Shown: in pieces, positions 9,180 through 18,425 of the stretch
Layout: each line of letters starts with the position of its first letter
Position numbering within the stretch: the stretch's first letter is position 1
DNA from: Pseudomonas sp. TTU2014-080ASC
Lineage (GTDB): Bacteria > Pseudomonadota > Gammaproteobacteria > Pseudomonadales > Pseudomonadaceae
DNA length: 64,000 nt
Reading direction: 5' to 3'
Assembly: GCF_001446935.1 (NCBI RefSeq)
Contig: NZ_LKKK01000002.1
Coordinates: 62,001-126,000, forward strand
Program-made: the position numbers and the translations under genes
The notes under the pieces: generated by a model
Databases searched by the model: none
Seen by the model: only the letters and a program-made list of their open reading frames with translations
Told to the model about the DNA's origin: nothing

Positions 9180-9938
9180 ATGGGCAACACCTCCTGCGAC
9201 CTCGAACAGCTCATCAGTACCGCCACACAGATCGTGCCGCGCCTCAGCGGACAGATCGGTACAGCACAGTCTGATCAACTGGTCTGTGGCACCCAGGACA
9301 ATCCTCAGCGCATCAGCAATCTGTACACCTGGTGGCAACACCAGCACCCGGAAGCGGGTCGGCATTACTGGTCAGTGCGCAGCTGGACACTGCTGATCTG
9401 GCAACCCATCTACTTCACCGTGCTGGCCGTACACATGAACGGCAAAGCGCCTTGCCTGAAAAACATCGGCCAGACAGTTTGTGATGGTTTTGTCGGTGGT
9501 TTCTGCCTGCCGGAGCACTGTCCACGCCAAGGTCAGAGCAAAGAGCTGATCGAGTTTGCCGCAGGACAAATCGTCGAATTTCTTAACGACCAGCTTACCG
9601 AATTCAATCAAGTCGCCAACATTTATCCGAAGCTGGCACGCTTGCTCGCAGCGGACTGCGTTGTTTCCGCGCTGCTGTTGGCCCATGAGCGCCTGTCACT
9701 GTCCCGCGAACACCTGATCGAGCTTGAAGCGCTGTGGATGAACGCTCTGAAACTCGCCCCCAGCAGCGGTCTTACCAGCGTGCAAACAACAGATGGTGAA
9801 GAGCACATATGCTTGCAACGCCAGGTCTGTTGCCAGCACTTTCGCCGTCACGATGGCGAGCTGTGCAGTACTTGCCCCAAGCTTAAAAAAGCGGAGCGTG
9901 ATCTGCGTTTGCAAGCGGAGTTTCAGGCCGCATGCTGA
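9180..9938 (+). CDS. Siderophore ferric-iron reductase (FhuF-like)
   Basis: This protein of about 252 residues has the C-terminal cysteine pattern of FhuF-type [2Fe-2S] reductases (CC, ten residues, C, two residues, C, in CCQHFRRHDGELCSTCPK). These cytoplasmic enzymes release iron from imported ferric hydroxamates. It is the first gene of the uptake operon and overlaps the next gene by ATGCTGA. The start is uncertain: ATG at 9180, or TTG at 9171 adding three residues; neither has a strong ribosome-binding site. It belongs to the FhuF-related reductases of siderophore operons rather than being E. coli FhuF itself. Confidence 0.82.
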   Translation: MGNTSCDLEQLISTATQIVPRLSGQIGTAQSDQLVCGTQDNPQRISNLYTWWQHQHPEAGRHYWSVRSWTLLIWQPIYFTVLAVHMNGKAPCLKNIGQTVCDGFVGGFCLPEHCPRQGQSKELIEFAAGQIVEFLNDQLTEFNQVANIYPKLARLLAADCVVSALLLAHERLSLSREHLIELEALWMNALKLAPSSGLTSVQTTDGEEHICLQRQVCCQHFRRHDGELCSTCPKLKKAERDLRLQAEFQAAC

Positions 9939-10699
9939 AACTGCACGACATTGAAGTATTCCGCGACCATCGCAGCATTCTCAAACTGGATCAGCTGCAC
10001 ATTGCCAACGGGCAATTCACCGTCATTCTCGGCCATAACGGCTCAGGCAAATCGACCCTTATCAACCTGTTGGCCCGCCAGCTCGAACCGGACAGCGGGC
10101 ATCTGCGACTGCACGACAAGCCACTGCACAGCTTCAACCACCGCGCCCTCGCCCAGCAGATCGCCTACTTACCGCAACGCCTGCCAGATGTGCCGGGGCT
10201 GACCGTACGCGAGCTGGTGCGTCTGGGCCGCTATCCATGGCGCGGGCTGTTCGGGCTGTGGCAGGAGGAAGACCACAAGCGAGTCGAAGAGGCCATGCAG
10301 CAGACCGATACGGCCCAATACGCCGAGCACTTGGCCGACAGCCTTTCAGGCGGTGAACGGCAGCGCGCTTGGATCGCCATGCTTTTGGCCCAGGCCGCGC
10401 CGATGATCCTGCTGGACGAACCGACCTCGGCGCTGGATCTGGGTCATCAGTATCAGTTGCTTGATCTGCTGCACCAGCTCAACCGTGAGCAGGGGCTCGG
10501 CGTTGTGGCGATCCTGCATGACATCAACCTCAGTTGCCGCTACGCCGACCGCATCATCGCGCTCAAACAGGGGCGCCTGTTTTTTGATGGCACGCCTGAG
10601 CAACTGCTGGATGAAAAACGCCTCAGCCAACTCTACGACATCGACATTCAACTCCTGCCGCAACCGGGCCAGGCGCTGCCGGTGGCTGCTGTCAGCTGA
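9932..10699 (+). CDS. Ferric-siderophore ABC transporter, ATP-binding protein (FhuC-like)
   Basis: This 255-residue ABC ATPase has Walker A GHNGSGKS (about 34-41), signature LSGGERQRAWIAMLLAQA, Walker B MILLDEPTSALD and a switch His in AILHDINLS. It energises import of the ferric siderophore through the downstream permease. It overlaps the reductase gene by seven bases, and the permease gene starts one base after its stop. Confidence 0.93.
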   Translation: MLKLHDIEVFRDHRSILKLDQLHIANGQFTVILGHNGSGKSTLINLLARQLEPDSGHLRLHDKPLHSFNHRALAQQIAYLPQRLPDVPGLTVRELVRLGRYPWRGLFGLWQEEDHKRVEEAMQQTDTAQYAEHLADSLSGGERQRAWIAMLLAQAAPMILLDEPTSALDLGHQYQLLDLLHQLNREQGLGVVAILHDINLSCRYADRIIALKQGRLFFDGTPEQLLDEKRLSQLYDIDIQLLPQPGQALPVAAVS

Positions 10700-10700
10700 T

Positions 10701-12713
10701 ATGTCCGCACAAACCGCCTCCTTCAATCTCGCCCAGAGCCAACGCCGCCTGTGGCAACGTTACAGTCTGACATTGCTGCTGGGTGCTGCGCTTGTACTGC
10801 TGCATATCAATCTCGGTACCCATTTGCCCCTAACGCAGCAGTGGCGACTGCTGTTCACACCAGACAGCGGGGATTTCACAGCACTGCATTACCACTTGGC
10901 CGTGTTGCCACGTACTGCTGTAGCGCTTCTGGTCGGTGCTGCACTTGGGCTGGCGGGCAGTCTGCTGCAACAGATGACGCAGAACCGACTGGTATCGCCC
11001 ATGACCATCGGCGCTTCCTCCGGTGCCTGGCTGAGCCTGCTGGTAGTGGGCACAGTGGCACCGCAATTCGCAGCTGAGCATGGTGAGTGGGCAGCCTTAG
11101 GCGGCGCACTGGGGGCGATTGCGCTGGTGTTGCTGATTGTCGGCCGCGGCGGCCTTTCCGGCCTGCCGCTGGTGCTGGCGGGAATGGCGTTGAACCTGCT
11201 GCTCGGGGCGATTGCCGGGGCGATCATGCTGATTTTCCATGAGCAGAGCCGCGGCCTGTTTGTCTGGGGAGCAGGTGATCTGACCCAGATCGACTGGGGC
11301 TGGGTGCAATGGCTGTGGCCGCGCCTGTTAGTTGGTCTGCTCACCTTGCTTCTGGCACCCCGCGCGCTGACCTTGCTGCAGCTGGGCGGGCAGGCCGCGC
11401 AAGGCCGTGGCATGAACCTGCTACCAGTATTGTTTGTGCTGTTTCTGCTGGCGGTGTGGCTCAGCTCGGTGGTCATCACTGCGGTGGGCATGATCGGATT
11501 TATTGGCCTGATTGCACCGAACCTGGCGCGCTGGCTCGGTGCCCGTACGGCGCGGGACGAGCTTTGCTACAGCCTGCTGCTGGGTATGTTGCTGCTGCTT
11601 GGCAGCGACGCCTTGGCGGTGATCCTCAACAGCTGGCTGTTCGAGCTGGTGCCAACCGGCGCAACCACTGCTCTGATTGGTGCTCCGGCGCTGCTGTGGC
11701 TTTCTCGCCGGCAACTGGCCGCCAAAGATCAGGGCGCACTGCAACTGCCTGCCGGAGCGACTCAACTGGCACCTCACAACGTGCTGATGATTATTGCTGC
11801 GCTGCTGCTATTGGCGTTGGTCAGTCTATGCCTGAGTCGCACGTTACAAGGTTGGGAGCTGGCCTGGCCGGCTGAACCGATGTGGTCATTGCGCTGGCCA
11901 CGTGTACTGGCCGCAGCCAGTGCCGGTTGTGGCCTGGCGGTGTCCGGCCTGCTGCTGCAGCGTCTGCTACGCAACCCGCTGGCCAGCCCGGACCTGCTCG
12001 GCCTGACCGCCGGCGCGTCACTGGCTGTGCTGACGACCCTGATTCTGTTTGGCAGCTCGCTATTCTGGCTGTTCGCACCACTCGCTGCGTTTGCCGGCAG
12101 CCTCACCGTACTGGCCGTTTTGCTGCTTCTGGGCCGTCGCCACCAATACGCACCGGCGGTGATGGTGCTGATCGGTGTAGCGCTTAGCGCCTTGCTAACG
12201 ACAGCCTTGCAGTTCGTGTTGAGCAAAGGCTCATCCGATGCACTGGCACTGCTCGGCTGGCTGTCCGGCTCGACGTATCGCATCAGTGGCACACAAGCGC
12301 TGTGGCTGCTCGCCGGAGTGGTTGTCCTGAGCACCCTGAGCCTGTTGCTGCAACGCGCTATTACCCTGATTTCGATTGATGACGGCGTAGCCCTGAGCCG
12401 TGGCCTGAACCTGAGGCGCGCACGCATGCTGCTGTTGCTATTGGCTTCACTGCTGTGCGCCTGGGTCACCAGCCTGCTCGGCCCCACGGCTTTCGTTGGG
12501 CTGCTGGCACCGCATATGGCGGCCATGCTGGGCGCACGCAAGGTGGTTCCACAACTGTGGTTGTCCATGGCCCTTGGCGGTCTGTTGATGGTGCTGGCGG
12601 ATTGGCTCGGGCGAAACCTGATCTTCCCTCTGCAAATTCCGGTCGGGCTGGTTGCATCGGTGGTCTGCGGGCTGTATTTCGTCCTCCTGCTGATCAGGGC
12701 CCGCCGCACATGA
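10701..12713 (+). CDS. Ferric-siderophore ABC transporter permease, double length (FhuB-like)
   Basis: This 670-residue permease carries two tandem FecCD-type halves, like E. coli FhuB. Each half has the GxxLQ motif (GLAGSLLQQMTQNRLVSP in the first, VSGLLLQRLLRNPLASP in the second) and a GxIGFIGLIAPN/GPTAFVGLLAPH loop that contacts the ATPase. A single chain therefore forms the whole channel, and no second permease gene is needed. The start ATG lies one base after the FhuC-like stop. An upstream in-frame extension to 10461 is a shadow of that gene. Confidence 0.93.
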   Translation: MSAQTASFNLAQSQRRLWQRYSLTLLLGAALVLLHINLGTHLPLTQQWRLLFTPDSGDFTALHYHLAVLPRTAVALLVGAALGLAGSLLQQMTQNRLVSPMTIGASSGAWLSLLVVGTVAPQFAAEHGEWAALGGALGAIALVLLIVGRGGLSGLPLVLAGMALNLLLGAIAGAIMLIFHEQSRGLFVWGAGDLTQIDWGWVQWLWPRLLVGLLTLLLAPRALTLLQLGGQAAQGRGMNLLPVLFVLFLLAVWLSSVVITAVGMIGFIGLIAPNLARWLGARTARDELCYSLLLGMLLLLGSDALAVILNSWLFELVPTGATTALIGAPALLWLSRRQLAAKDQGALQLPAGATQLAPHNVLMIIAALLLLALVSLCLSRTLQGWELAWPAEPMWSLRWPRVLAAASAGCGLAVSGLLLQRLLRNPLASPDLLGLTAGASLAVLTTLILFGSSLFWLFAPLAAFAGSLTVLAVLLLLGRRHQYAPAVMVLIGVALSALLTTALQFVLSKGSSDALALLGWLSGSTYRISGTQALWLLAGVVVLSTLSLLLQRAITLISIDDGVALSRGLNLRRARMLLLLLASLLCAWVTSLLGPTAFVGLLAPHMAAMLGARKVVPQLWLSMALGGLLMVLADWLGRNLIFPLQIPVGLVASVVCGLYFVLLLIRARRT

Positions 12714-13603
12714 GCCATCTAACCCGCCGCTCATTCACACAGGCCATGCTCGCCGCCACCGTGTTGCCATGGAGCCTGGCTAAAGCGGAAACAGCTCCAC
12801 GCATCGTGTCCCTGAGCTGGGAGATGACCGAACATCTGCTAAAGCTTAATGTGCTGCCAGTTGGCGTGGCCGATGCGCAGGTGTATCGGGAATGGGTCGT
12901 GCACCCGCCACTGCCGACCAGTGTGCCCAATGTCGGCACCCGCACTGAGCCGAACCTGGAGCTTCTAGCGCAGCTGAGCCCCGAGCTGATTCTGATCACC
13001 CCGCTACTTGAAGACATCCGCTACAAGCTGGAAAAAATCGCACCGGTGATCAGCTATCAGGATTTCACTCAGGAGCAGGACAATCAGGTTCTGCAACGCA
13101 GCAATCTGCTCAGTTTGGCCATGCAAGTCGGACGGACAATAAAAGCAGAGGATGAGCTGCTGCGGATGGACCAGCACCTTTTGCTGCTGCGCCAGCAGTT
13201 ATTGCAGCACTTCAATGGCCAGCCGCCGAACGTCACCGTTATTCGCTTTGCCTCACCGACCGTGGTGTATGTCATGGGCCCGAACTCCATGCCGGAGCAC
13301 GCCTTGCAGCGCCTCGGGTTGAGTCCGGCATTGGCGGTGGAAAAAAGCCGCTGGGGAGCATTGCAGAAGCCAGTGACCGATTTGGGCCAGATCAACGCTG
13401 GTGTGGTGTTGTACATCGGCCCATTTACTCAACAGGAGCGGGTTTTCAGCACCGCACTGTGGCAGGGCATGCCATTTGTACGCAAAGGGCACTTGGCTGA
13501 GATGAAACCAGTGTGGACCCACGGCGGCATTTTCTGCATTGAGAATCTGGCCGCGGCCATTAGCGAGGCCCTGATGCAATTGCCGGCGGATACCGGACAT
13601 TAG
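12710..13603 (+). CDS. Ferric-siderophore periplasmic binding protein (FhuD-like)
   Basis: This 297-residue class III substrate-binding protein starts with MSHLTRRSFTQAMLAATVLPW, a probable Tat (twin-arginine) signal as in FhuD proteins. The mature part begins RIVSLSWEMTEHLLKL and has the PNVGTRTEPNLELLAQLSPELI segment typical of FhuD/FepB folds. Start and permease stop overlap as ATGA. It captures the siderophore in the periplasm and delivers it to the double permease. Confidence 0.92.
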   Translation: MSHLTRRSFTQAMLAATVLPWSLAKAETAPRIVSLSWEMTEHLLKLNVLPVGVADAQVYREWVVHPPLPTSVPNVGTRTEPNLELLAQLSPELILITPLLEDIRYKLEKIAPVISYQDFTQEQDNQVLQRSNLLSLAMQVGRTIKAEDELLRMDQHLLLLRQQLLQHFNGQPPNVTVIRFASPTVVYVMGPNSMPEHALQRLGLSPALAVEKSRWGALQKPVTDLGQINAGVVLYIGPFTQQERVFSTALWQGMPFVRKGHLAEMKPVWTHGGIFCIENLAAAISEALMQLPADTGH

Positions 13604-13615
13604 ATCAGCCCCCTA

Positions 13616-13685
13616 GTTATTCGCGGCTTCAGTCGCGAATAACAGCAATAAAAAGGCGACGACATCCGCAGATGTCGCCGCCTTT
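13616..13685. terminator. Hairpins between convergent uptake and receptor genes
   Basis: Two inverted repeats lie between the converging operons. The first has arms GTTATTCGCG/CGCGAATAAC (13616-13643). The second has 15-base arms AAAGGCGACGACATC/GATGTCGCCGCCTTT (13652-13685) with one mismatch. On the minus strand the second is followed by TTTTTATT, so it should terminate the receptor transcript. Confidence 0.75.
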
Positions 13686-13712
13686 GATTCCCTCAACCGC
13701 AGTGGGCGGAGA

Positions 13713-15875
13713 TCAATACTTCCAGGTCACGGTCGCCATGGTGTTACGCGGCGCGGCGTAATAGGACTGATCCCAGTACAGGCTGGTCAGGTATTTCTCG
13801 TTGAACAGGTTATTAACGTTAAGCGCGACGTTCCAGTTCTCGTCAATGTCATAACTGGCCATTGCGTTAAACACCGCGTACGAATCCTGCTTGCTGATAA
13901 TCTCCTGCCCGCTGGCGGTCTTGCCCTGCTCGCGGTAGATATCGCTCTGCCAGTTCATACTGCCGCCGACCTTCAAGCCCTGAACCTGCGGCACCTTATA
14001 ACTGGTGCTGAGGTATACGAAGTTCTGCGGCGTGTAAGTCCGCGCCGCGCTGCCGTCCTTGTTTGTCAGGGAGAACAAATGGGTCCAACCCGCATTGACT
14101 TGCCAGCCGGTGAGCAACTCGCCCGCCACCGTCAATTCATAGCCTTCAGACTTAATATCAATGCCTCTGTAGCGGCTCATGCCGCCAATCCAGTCGGCAT
14201 ACTCGCCGTAGTTATCCTGCTTGGTGCGGAACAGCGAGAAGCTGGCATTCAGGCGCTTGTCGAACCACTCGCCCTTGATCCCACCTTCGATGCTGTCACC
14301 CTCAACCGGATCAAGCAGGCCGCCATTAACGTCGATCTTGAACTGCGGATTGAAGATTTCGGTATAACTGATGTATGCCGAATAGTTGGGGTGGAAGTCG
14401 TACACAAGGCCGTAATAAGGGCTGACCTTAGATTTCTCATAGTCATGCACATCGCCGGTCTGATTCCCTGAGCTGGTCATTTTGGTCCAGTTGGCCCCGG
14501 CAACCAGCTTCAACTCATCGGTCAGACTTAACGTCGTAGCACCATAGAACCCACGACGGTAGTTGATGAAGTCAGCACCACTGGTAACCGCACCAAAATT
14601 AGGCTCTGGGTAATCGCCATTGAAGTTCGGCGGCAAGAACTCAGTGGAGAACGCATCCCTTGAGGTCCAATGCACGTCATCCTTAGCCCAGTTGGTGCCT
14701 ACAACCACTTCATGGTTGCGTCCCAACAGCTCAAAGGGGCCTTTGACGTAGAAGTCCGCCAGGATTTGCCGTTCTGCACGGGCAAACTGAGACGCGTAAG
14801 GCGTTTCTGTGGCGGGCGGCAGTCCCTTGGTCATGAACATTTTGCCGTCGCCCGTCGTCTCGTTGTAATTCAGCGTAGCCTTGCTCTGCCAGCCATTGCC
14901 CAAGTCACTGGCTAGCTCAACAAAGGTCTGTTTGTCGTCGGTATCCCAATAGCTCCAGTCCGGCGCGGTGCTGTGACTGCGGCTGAAATGATGCTTGGAA
15001 CCATCGCTGTTATAGAGATTGACCGCTCCCCACATGATGCCATTAGGACGGTTGCGCTGTTGCGAGTGGCCGACGGTCAAGGTGTTGCTGTCATTGAGGT
15101 CAAATTCAAGGATGCCGCCGAATACATTCTTGGTATTCGAGTAACGATCCAGGTACGAATTGCCGTCCTCATCCATCGCAATAAAACGACCGCGGACGGT
15201 TCCGGCTTCATTCAATGCGCCCGACAGATCAAACTCACTACGACGGGTATCCCACGAGCCATAACCGAACTTGGCAGAAGCCTGGAACTCCTGAGTCGGG
15301 CGCTTGCGCACAAAGTTGACGGTCGCAGATGGATTGCCTGGGTTGGAGAGTAGGCCGTTGGCCCCTTTAAGTACGTCGATATGGTCGTATAACACAGTGT
15401 CGATATCGCCCATTTGCTCTTCAGAGCTAAATGGCAGGCCAACCCCATCGACCTGGAAGTTAGATACGTCTAAACCCCGTACCGTGAAATAGGTCCGGTT
15501 GGTTTCAACACGCTGCACATTCACGCCTGCCGCATCCAACGTGTTGTTCACATTGGTCAGGTTAAAGTCTTTCATCTGCTGGTTGGTCACCGTAACGATG
15601 GTCTGCGGTGTCTGCCGTGGGGCCAGATCCAGCTTGGTCGCTGTATTGCTCGACTCGATGGTGTAGGAATCGCCCCGTTCAGTGACTGTAGGTGCAGGAG
15701 ACTCCTTGCCCACAATGTTGGCGCCTTCAAGGGACAAGGTTTCCCCGGCAGCCACTACCGGTGGCTCTTCAGCCCAAGCTTGTGGAGCGATAATGCCCAG
15801 CGCAAGGATCAGGGCACAGGGGCTGGATGCAGCATTGAGCGGTGTCAGACGGCCATGCTTAGTCGTTATTTTCAT
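13713..15875 (-). CDS. TonB-dependent hydroxamate siderophore receptor
   Basis: This 720-residue outer-membrane receptor has a signal peptide ending near AWA-EEP, then a plug domain (ATKLDLAPRQTPQTIVTVT, YFTVRGLDVSNFQVDG, DHIDVLKGANGLLSNPGNPSATVNFVRKRP split across the plug) and a 22-strand barrel ending in the C-terminal aromatic signature TWKY. It resembles the FhuE/FoxA/FpvA group that takes ferric hydroxamates. It follows the NIS synthetase gene on the same strand by about 140 bp and most likely imports the product of this locus. The N-terminus looks too short for a FecA-type signalling domain. Confidence 0.93.
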   Translation of the reverse strand: MKITTKHGRLTPLNAASSPCALILALGIIAPQAWAEEPPVVAAGETLSLEGANIVGKESPAPTVTERGDSYTIESSNTATKLDLAPRQTPQTIVTVTNQQMKDFNLTNVNNTLDAAGVNVQRVETNRTYFTVRGLDVSNFQVDGVGLPFSSEEQMGDIDTVLYDHIDVLKGANGLLSNPGNPSATVNFVRKRPTQEFQASAKFGYGSWDTRRSEFDLSGALNEAGTVRGRFIAMDEDGNSYLDRYSNTKNVFGGILEFDLNDSNTLTVGHSQQRNRPNGIMWGAVNLYNSDGSKHHFSRSHSTAPDWSYWDTDDKQTFVELASDLGNGWQSKATLNYNETTGDGKMFMTKGLPPATETPYASQFARAERQILADFYVKGPFELLGRNHEVVVGTNWAKDDVHWTSRDAFSTEFLPPNFNGDYPEPNFGAVTSGADFINYRRGFYGATTLSLTDELKLVAGANWTKMTSSGNQTGDVHDYEKSKVSPYYGLVYDFHPNYSAYISYTEIFNPQFKIDVNGGLLDPVEGDSIEGGIKGEWFDKRLNASFSLFRTKQDNYGEYADWIGGMSRYRGIDIKSEGYELTVAGELLTGWQVNAGWTHLFSLTNKDGSAARTYTPQNFVYLSTSYKVPQVQGLKVGGSMNWQSDIYREQGKTASGQEIISKQDSYAVFNAMASYDIDENWNVALNVNNLFNEKYLTSLYWDQSYYAAPRNTMATVTWKY

Positions 15876-16014
15876 GTGAGTAACTTCGGCTTGTGGGTCA
15901 ATCCATGGTGCTGCGCCCTATTTACGCAGCGGTTCTTTCCATCATGTCTGCTGTGGCCTTTCGGCTGCGGCAGACGAAATAACGGCAGGCTCAACCTGCC
16001 GCTGTAACAGGTAT

Positions 16015-17847
16015 TTACTGACCTGCCCGGGCGGGCGCGTAAGGTGCCAGCGGGTTGGGCAGCGGATCAGCCAGAATGGTGCTGCCAGCCGGGTTGGCCA
16101 GGTCGACCATCTGCAAGTTGTTGCGCAGTTGCAGGCGGTTCAGGCACGAATGCAGGAAGTCCGGGGCGAAGAAGTCGTACGTGTCGAAGCGCTGCTGCAG
16201 CTCAGGATGGGCACGCTGGTACTCCAACACCGACTCGGCCACCGTGCGCCAGTAAAGCTGCTCACTCATGCAACCGTGCTCTTCGAGTAACTGGCTCATA
16301 TGGCGGAATACCCCATCGAATACGTCGATGAAGATGCCGAGCAGCTTGTAGTTTTCCGGCACATCCACAGCCAGGCGCTCAAGGCCTTGCGGCATCTTCG
16401 CGTCTTTGTCGAGGATGGCTGACTCTTCGGCGATGTCCTTCATAAACACGCGCACCGGCACGTGATCCTTCAGCACCAGAATCAGGTTCTCGCCGTGGGG
16501 CATAAACACCAGCGAGTGCGCATAGAAGCAATGCACCAGCGGTTGCAGGAAGGCCTTGAGGTACTGACGCATCCACTGCACGGGTTCCAACCCGGAGCGG
16601 CGCATCAACTCCGGCAGCAGGGCGGCACCATCCGGGTCCGTATGCAGCAGAGCGGTCATGCTCATCAGACGCTCATCCGCCTCCAGCTGACCCAGCGGGT
16701 TTTCCCTCCACAGAGCCGAGAGCATCTTCTTGTACGGGCTGTCGCTTTCCAGCGCGGCTTCGTAATAGCGGTTGCGATAACCAACTGACGCCACTTCACG
16801 GAGGATGCGGAAACCGTAATCACGCAGCACCGGATCACTCTCAATCAGCTCGTACAGGTAGGCATTGATCGCCGGAGTGCCAGCCATGTAATAGGGCGAC
16901 AGGCCGCGCATAAAGCCCATGTTGAGGACCGACAGGGAAGTCTTCACATAGCGCTTATGCGGTTGGGAAATATTGAAGTAAGTGCGTACCGACTGCTGGG
17001 CCAGGTATTGATCTTCACTGCGCCCCAGCGCGATGATCTTACGGTTGGCCACATCGGCGCTGAACATGATGCTCAGCTTGCTGAACCACTGCCACGGGTG
17101 AGTCGGCATAAAAATGTAGTCGGCCGGATCAACACCCAGATCCTTTATTTGCTGATGAAAGCGGGCAACTTGCTCGCGGCCCAGCTCTTCATCCATCAGA
17201 CGCTGATGGTCCAGGCCCGGAATCGACGCAAAGTGCGCATTGCTGGTGTGCACCGCCAGCCAGATCACCGAGAAGGGCGAGCCAGCTTCCGGTGCAAAAG
17301 CCTGATAATCGAACGCATCAAAGCCGAGGCGGCCGTTATTGGCGACAAAGCCCGGATGGCCTTCAGTCATGCTGACTTCGAATTGCTGATACTCAGCATC
17401 GGCCAGTTGTGCACTGGTCAGATAATTGCGACTGATCTTGTAAGCCGCGCCGAACAGAGTGCTGCTGATCTCATCCAGATAGATCGGCAGCTTGTCCGCA
17501 GGTACACCGAGTGTGCGTTTGAAGTCGATGACAAAAGTCAGCGCATCCAGCTCTTGCTCGGCCTTGCCATCCAGCTCGCGGACGATACTGTCGGCACTCA
17601 CCCACCAGTTACGCAGCTCCATCTGTTTGGCTTCGAACAGGTAGCGGCAGTTCTCGGTATTGGCTGGCAGCTGATAACGCGCCCAGCCTTCACGGGCGGA
17701 CGCACCGATACGCTCTGGGGTGAAGAGTTGTTCGTGGGAATACTCGGCAATGGCCTTACGCACCAGGTGGCGGTTAACCCTGGCCCACACCTCAGGGTCC
17801 AGGTGGCTGACGACAGAATTGGGCTGATCCATGCGTGAAGACGTCAT
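16015..17847 (-). CDS. NIS siderophore synthetase (AlcC/DesD-like)
   Basis: This 610-residue IucA/IucC-family synthetase condenses hydroxamic acids in an ATP-dependent reaction. Visible family motifs are EGHPGFVANNGRLGF (ATP site), PTHPWQW, YVKTSLSVLNMGFMRG, ENLILVLKDHVPVRVFMKD and the LHSCLNRLQLRNN tail. The length and motif style fit AlcC/DesD/PubC enzymes that oligomerise and macrocyclise N-hydroxy-N-succinyl diamines, giving alcaligin-, putrebactin-, bisucaberin- or desferrioxamine-type products. The exact product depends on the diamine and cannot be read here. The start at 17847 could be the Met five codons later. Confidence 0.92.
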   Translation of the reverse strand: MTSSRMDQPNSVVSHLDPEVWARVNRHLVRKAIAEYSHEQLFTPERIGASAREGWARYQLPANTENCRYLFEAKQMELRNWWVSADSIVRELDGKAEQELDALTFVIDFKRTLGVPADKLPIYLDEISSTLFGAAYKISRNYLTSAQLADAEYQQFEVSMTEGHPGFVANNGRLGFDAFDYQAFAPEAGSPFSVIWLAVHTSNAHFASIPGLDHQRLMDEELGREQVARFHQQIKDLGVDPADYIFMPTHPWQWFSKLSIMFSADVANRKIIALGRSEDQYLAQQSVRTYFNISQPHKRYVKTSLSVLNMGFMRGLSPYYMAGTPAINAYLYELIESDPVLRDYGFRILREVASVGYRNRYYEAALESDSPYKKMLSALWRENPLGQLEADERLMSMTALLHTDPDGAALLPELMRRSGLEPVQWMRQYLKAFLQPLVHCFYAHSLVFMPHGENLILVLKDHVPVRVFMKDIAEESAILDKDAKMPQGLERLAVDVPENYKLLGIFIDVFDGVFRHMSQLLEEHGCMSEQLYWRTVAESVLEYQRAHPELQQRFDTYDFFAPDFLHSCLNRLQLRNNLQMVDLANPAGSTILADPLPNPLAPYAPARAGQ

Positions 17848-17855
17848 CTGAGTCT

Positions 17856-18425
17856 CTATCCTTCAAGTGTTTGAGCAAAATCGCTGGCGGTGCAGAACGA
17901 CAGCTGGGCGGTTTTCCACGACAGTTGAATAACCGCACTGTCGACAAATCCGACCTGATGATTGAGGCGGTGCACCTTGGTATTACGGATATCCGGCTCC
18001 ACCACCACGCGCTTGGCCTGGCAGTGATCGAACATGAAAGCCATCACCACCCGCAGCACATCGCGGGTGAAATTGCGGATCGGGGCGCTGCTGGGCGCAA
18101 CGAAGAAGTGCATGCCGACATCGCCATCGGCCACCTCGTAACGCGTCGAGACTTCATCCAGACGCGGCTCGTAGCGCTCCACCACAAACGCTGGCTCGCC
18201 CCGATAAAAGCCCATGTAAGCGCGCATGGCACCGCTGGCCAATGCATCCGCATAAAACGCCCGGGTGGCTTCCGGCGTCATGTTCTGCATGTTCCAGAAG
18301 TGGGCGTAATCCATCTGATACCAGGGATGCAGAATGGCGATATCGGTATCCAGATTGAGATCGCGCAGGGCCAGATCGGGGTTCAGCGCCGGGCGCTGGC
18401 GGGCCGGATAAATCAGTTCAGTCAT
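17856..18425 (-). CDS. N-hydroxydiamine acyltransferase (AlcB/IucB-like GNAT)
   Basis: This 189-residue GNAT-fold acyltransferase of the siderophore type carries FWNMQNMTPEATRAFYAD and VVEPDIRNTKVHRLNHQVGFV, the acyl-CoA-binding region. It would succinylate or acetylate the N-hydroxydiamine made by the monooxygenase before the synthetase acts. The start ATG 18425 has AAGGAGG eight bases upstream and overlaps the MFS stop by eight bases. A longer frame to 18449 has no such site. It lies directly before the synthetase gene. Confidence 0.9.
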   Translation of the reverse strand: MTELIYPARQRPALNPDLALRDLNLDTDIAILHPWYQMDYAHFWNMQNMTPEATRAFYADALASGAMRAYMGFYRGEPAFVVERYEPRLDEVSTRYEVADGDVGMHFFVAPSSAPIRNFTRDVLRVVMAFMFDHCQAKRVVVEPDIRNTKVHRLNHQVGFVDSAVIQLSWKTAQLSFCTASDFAQTLEG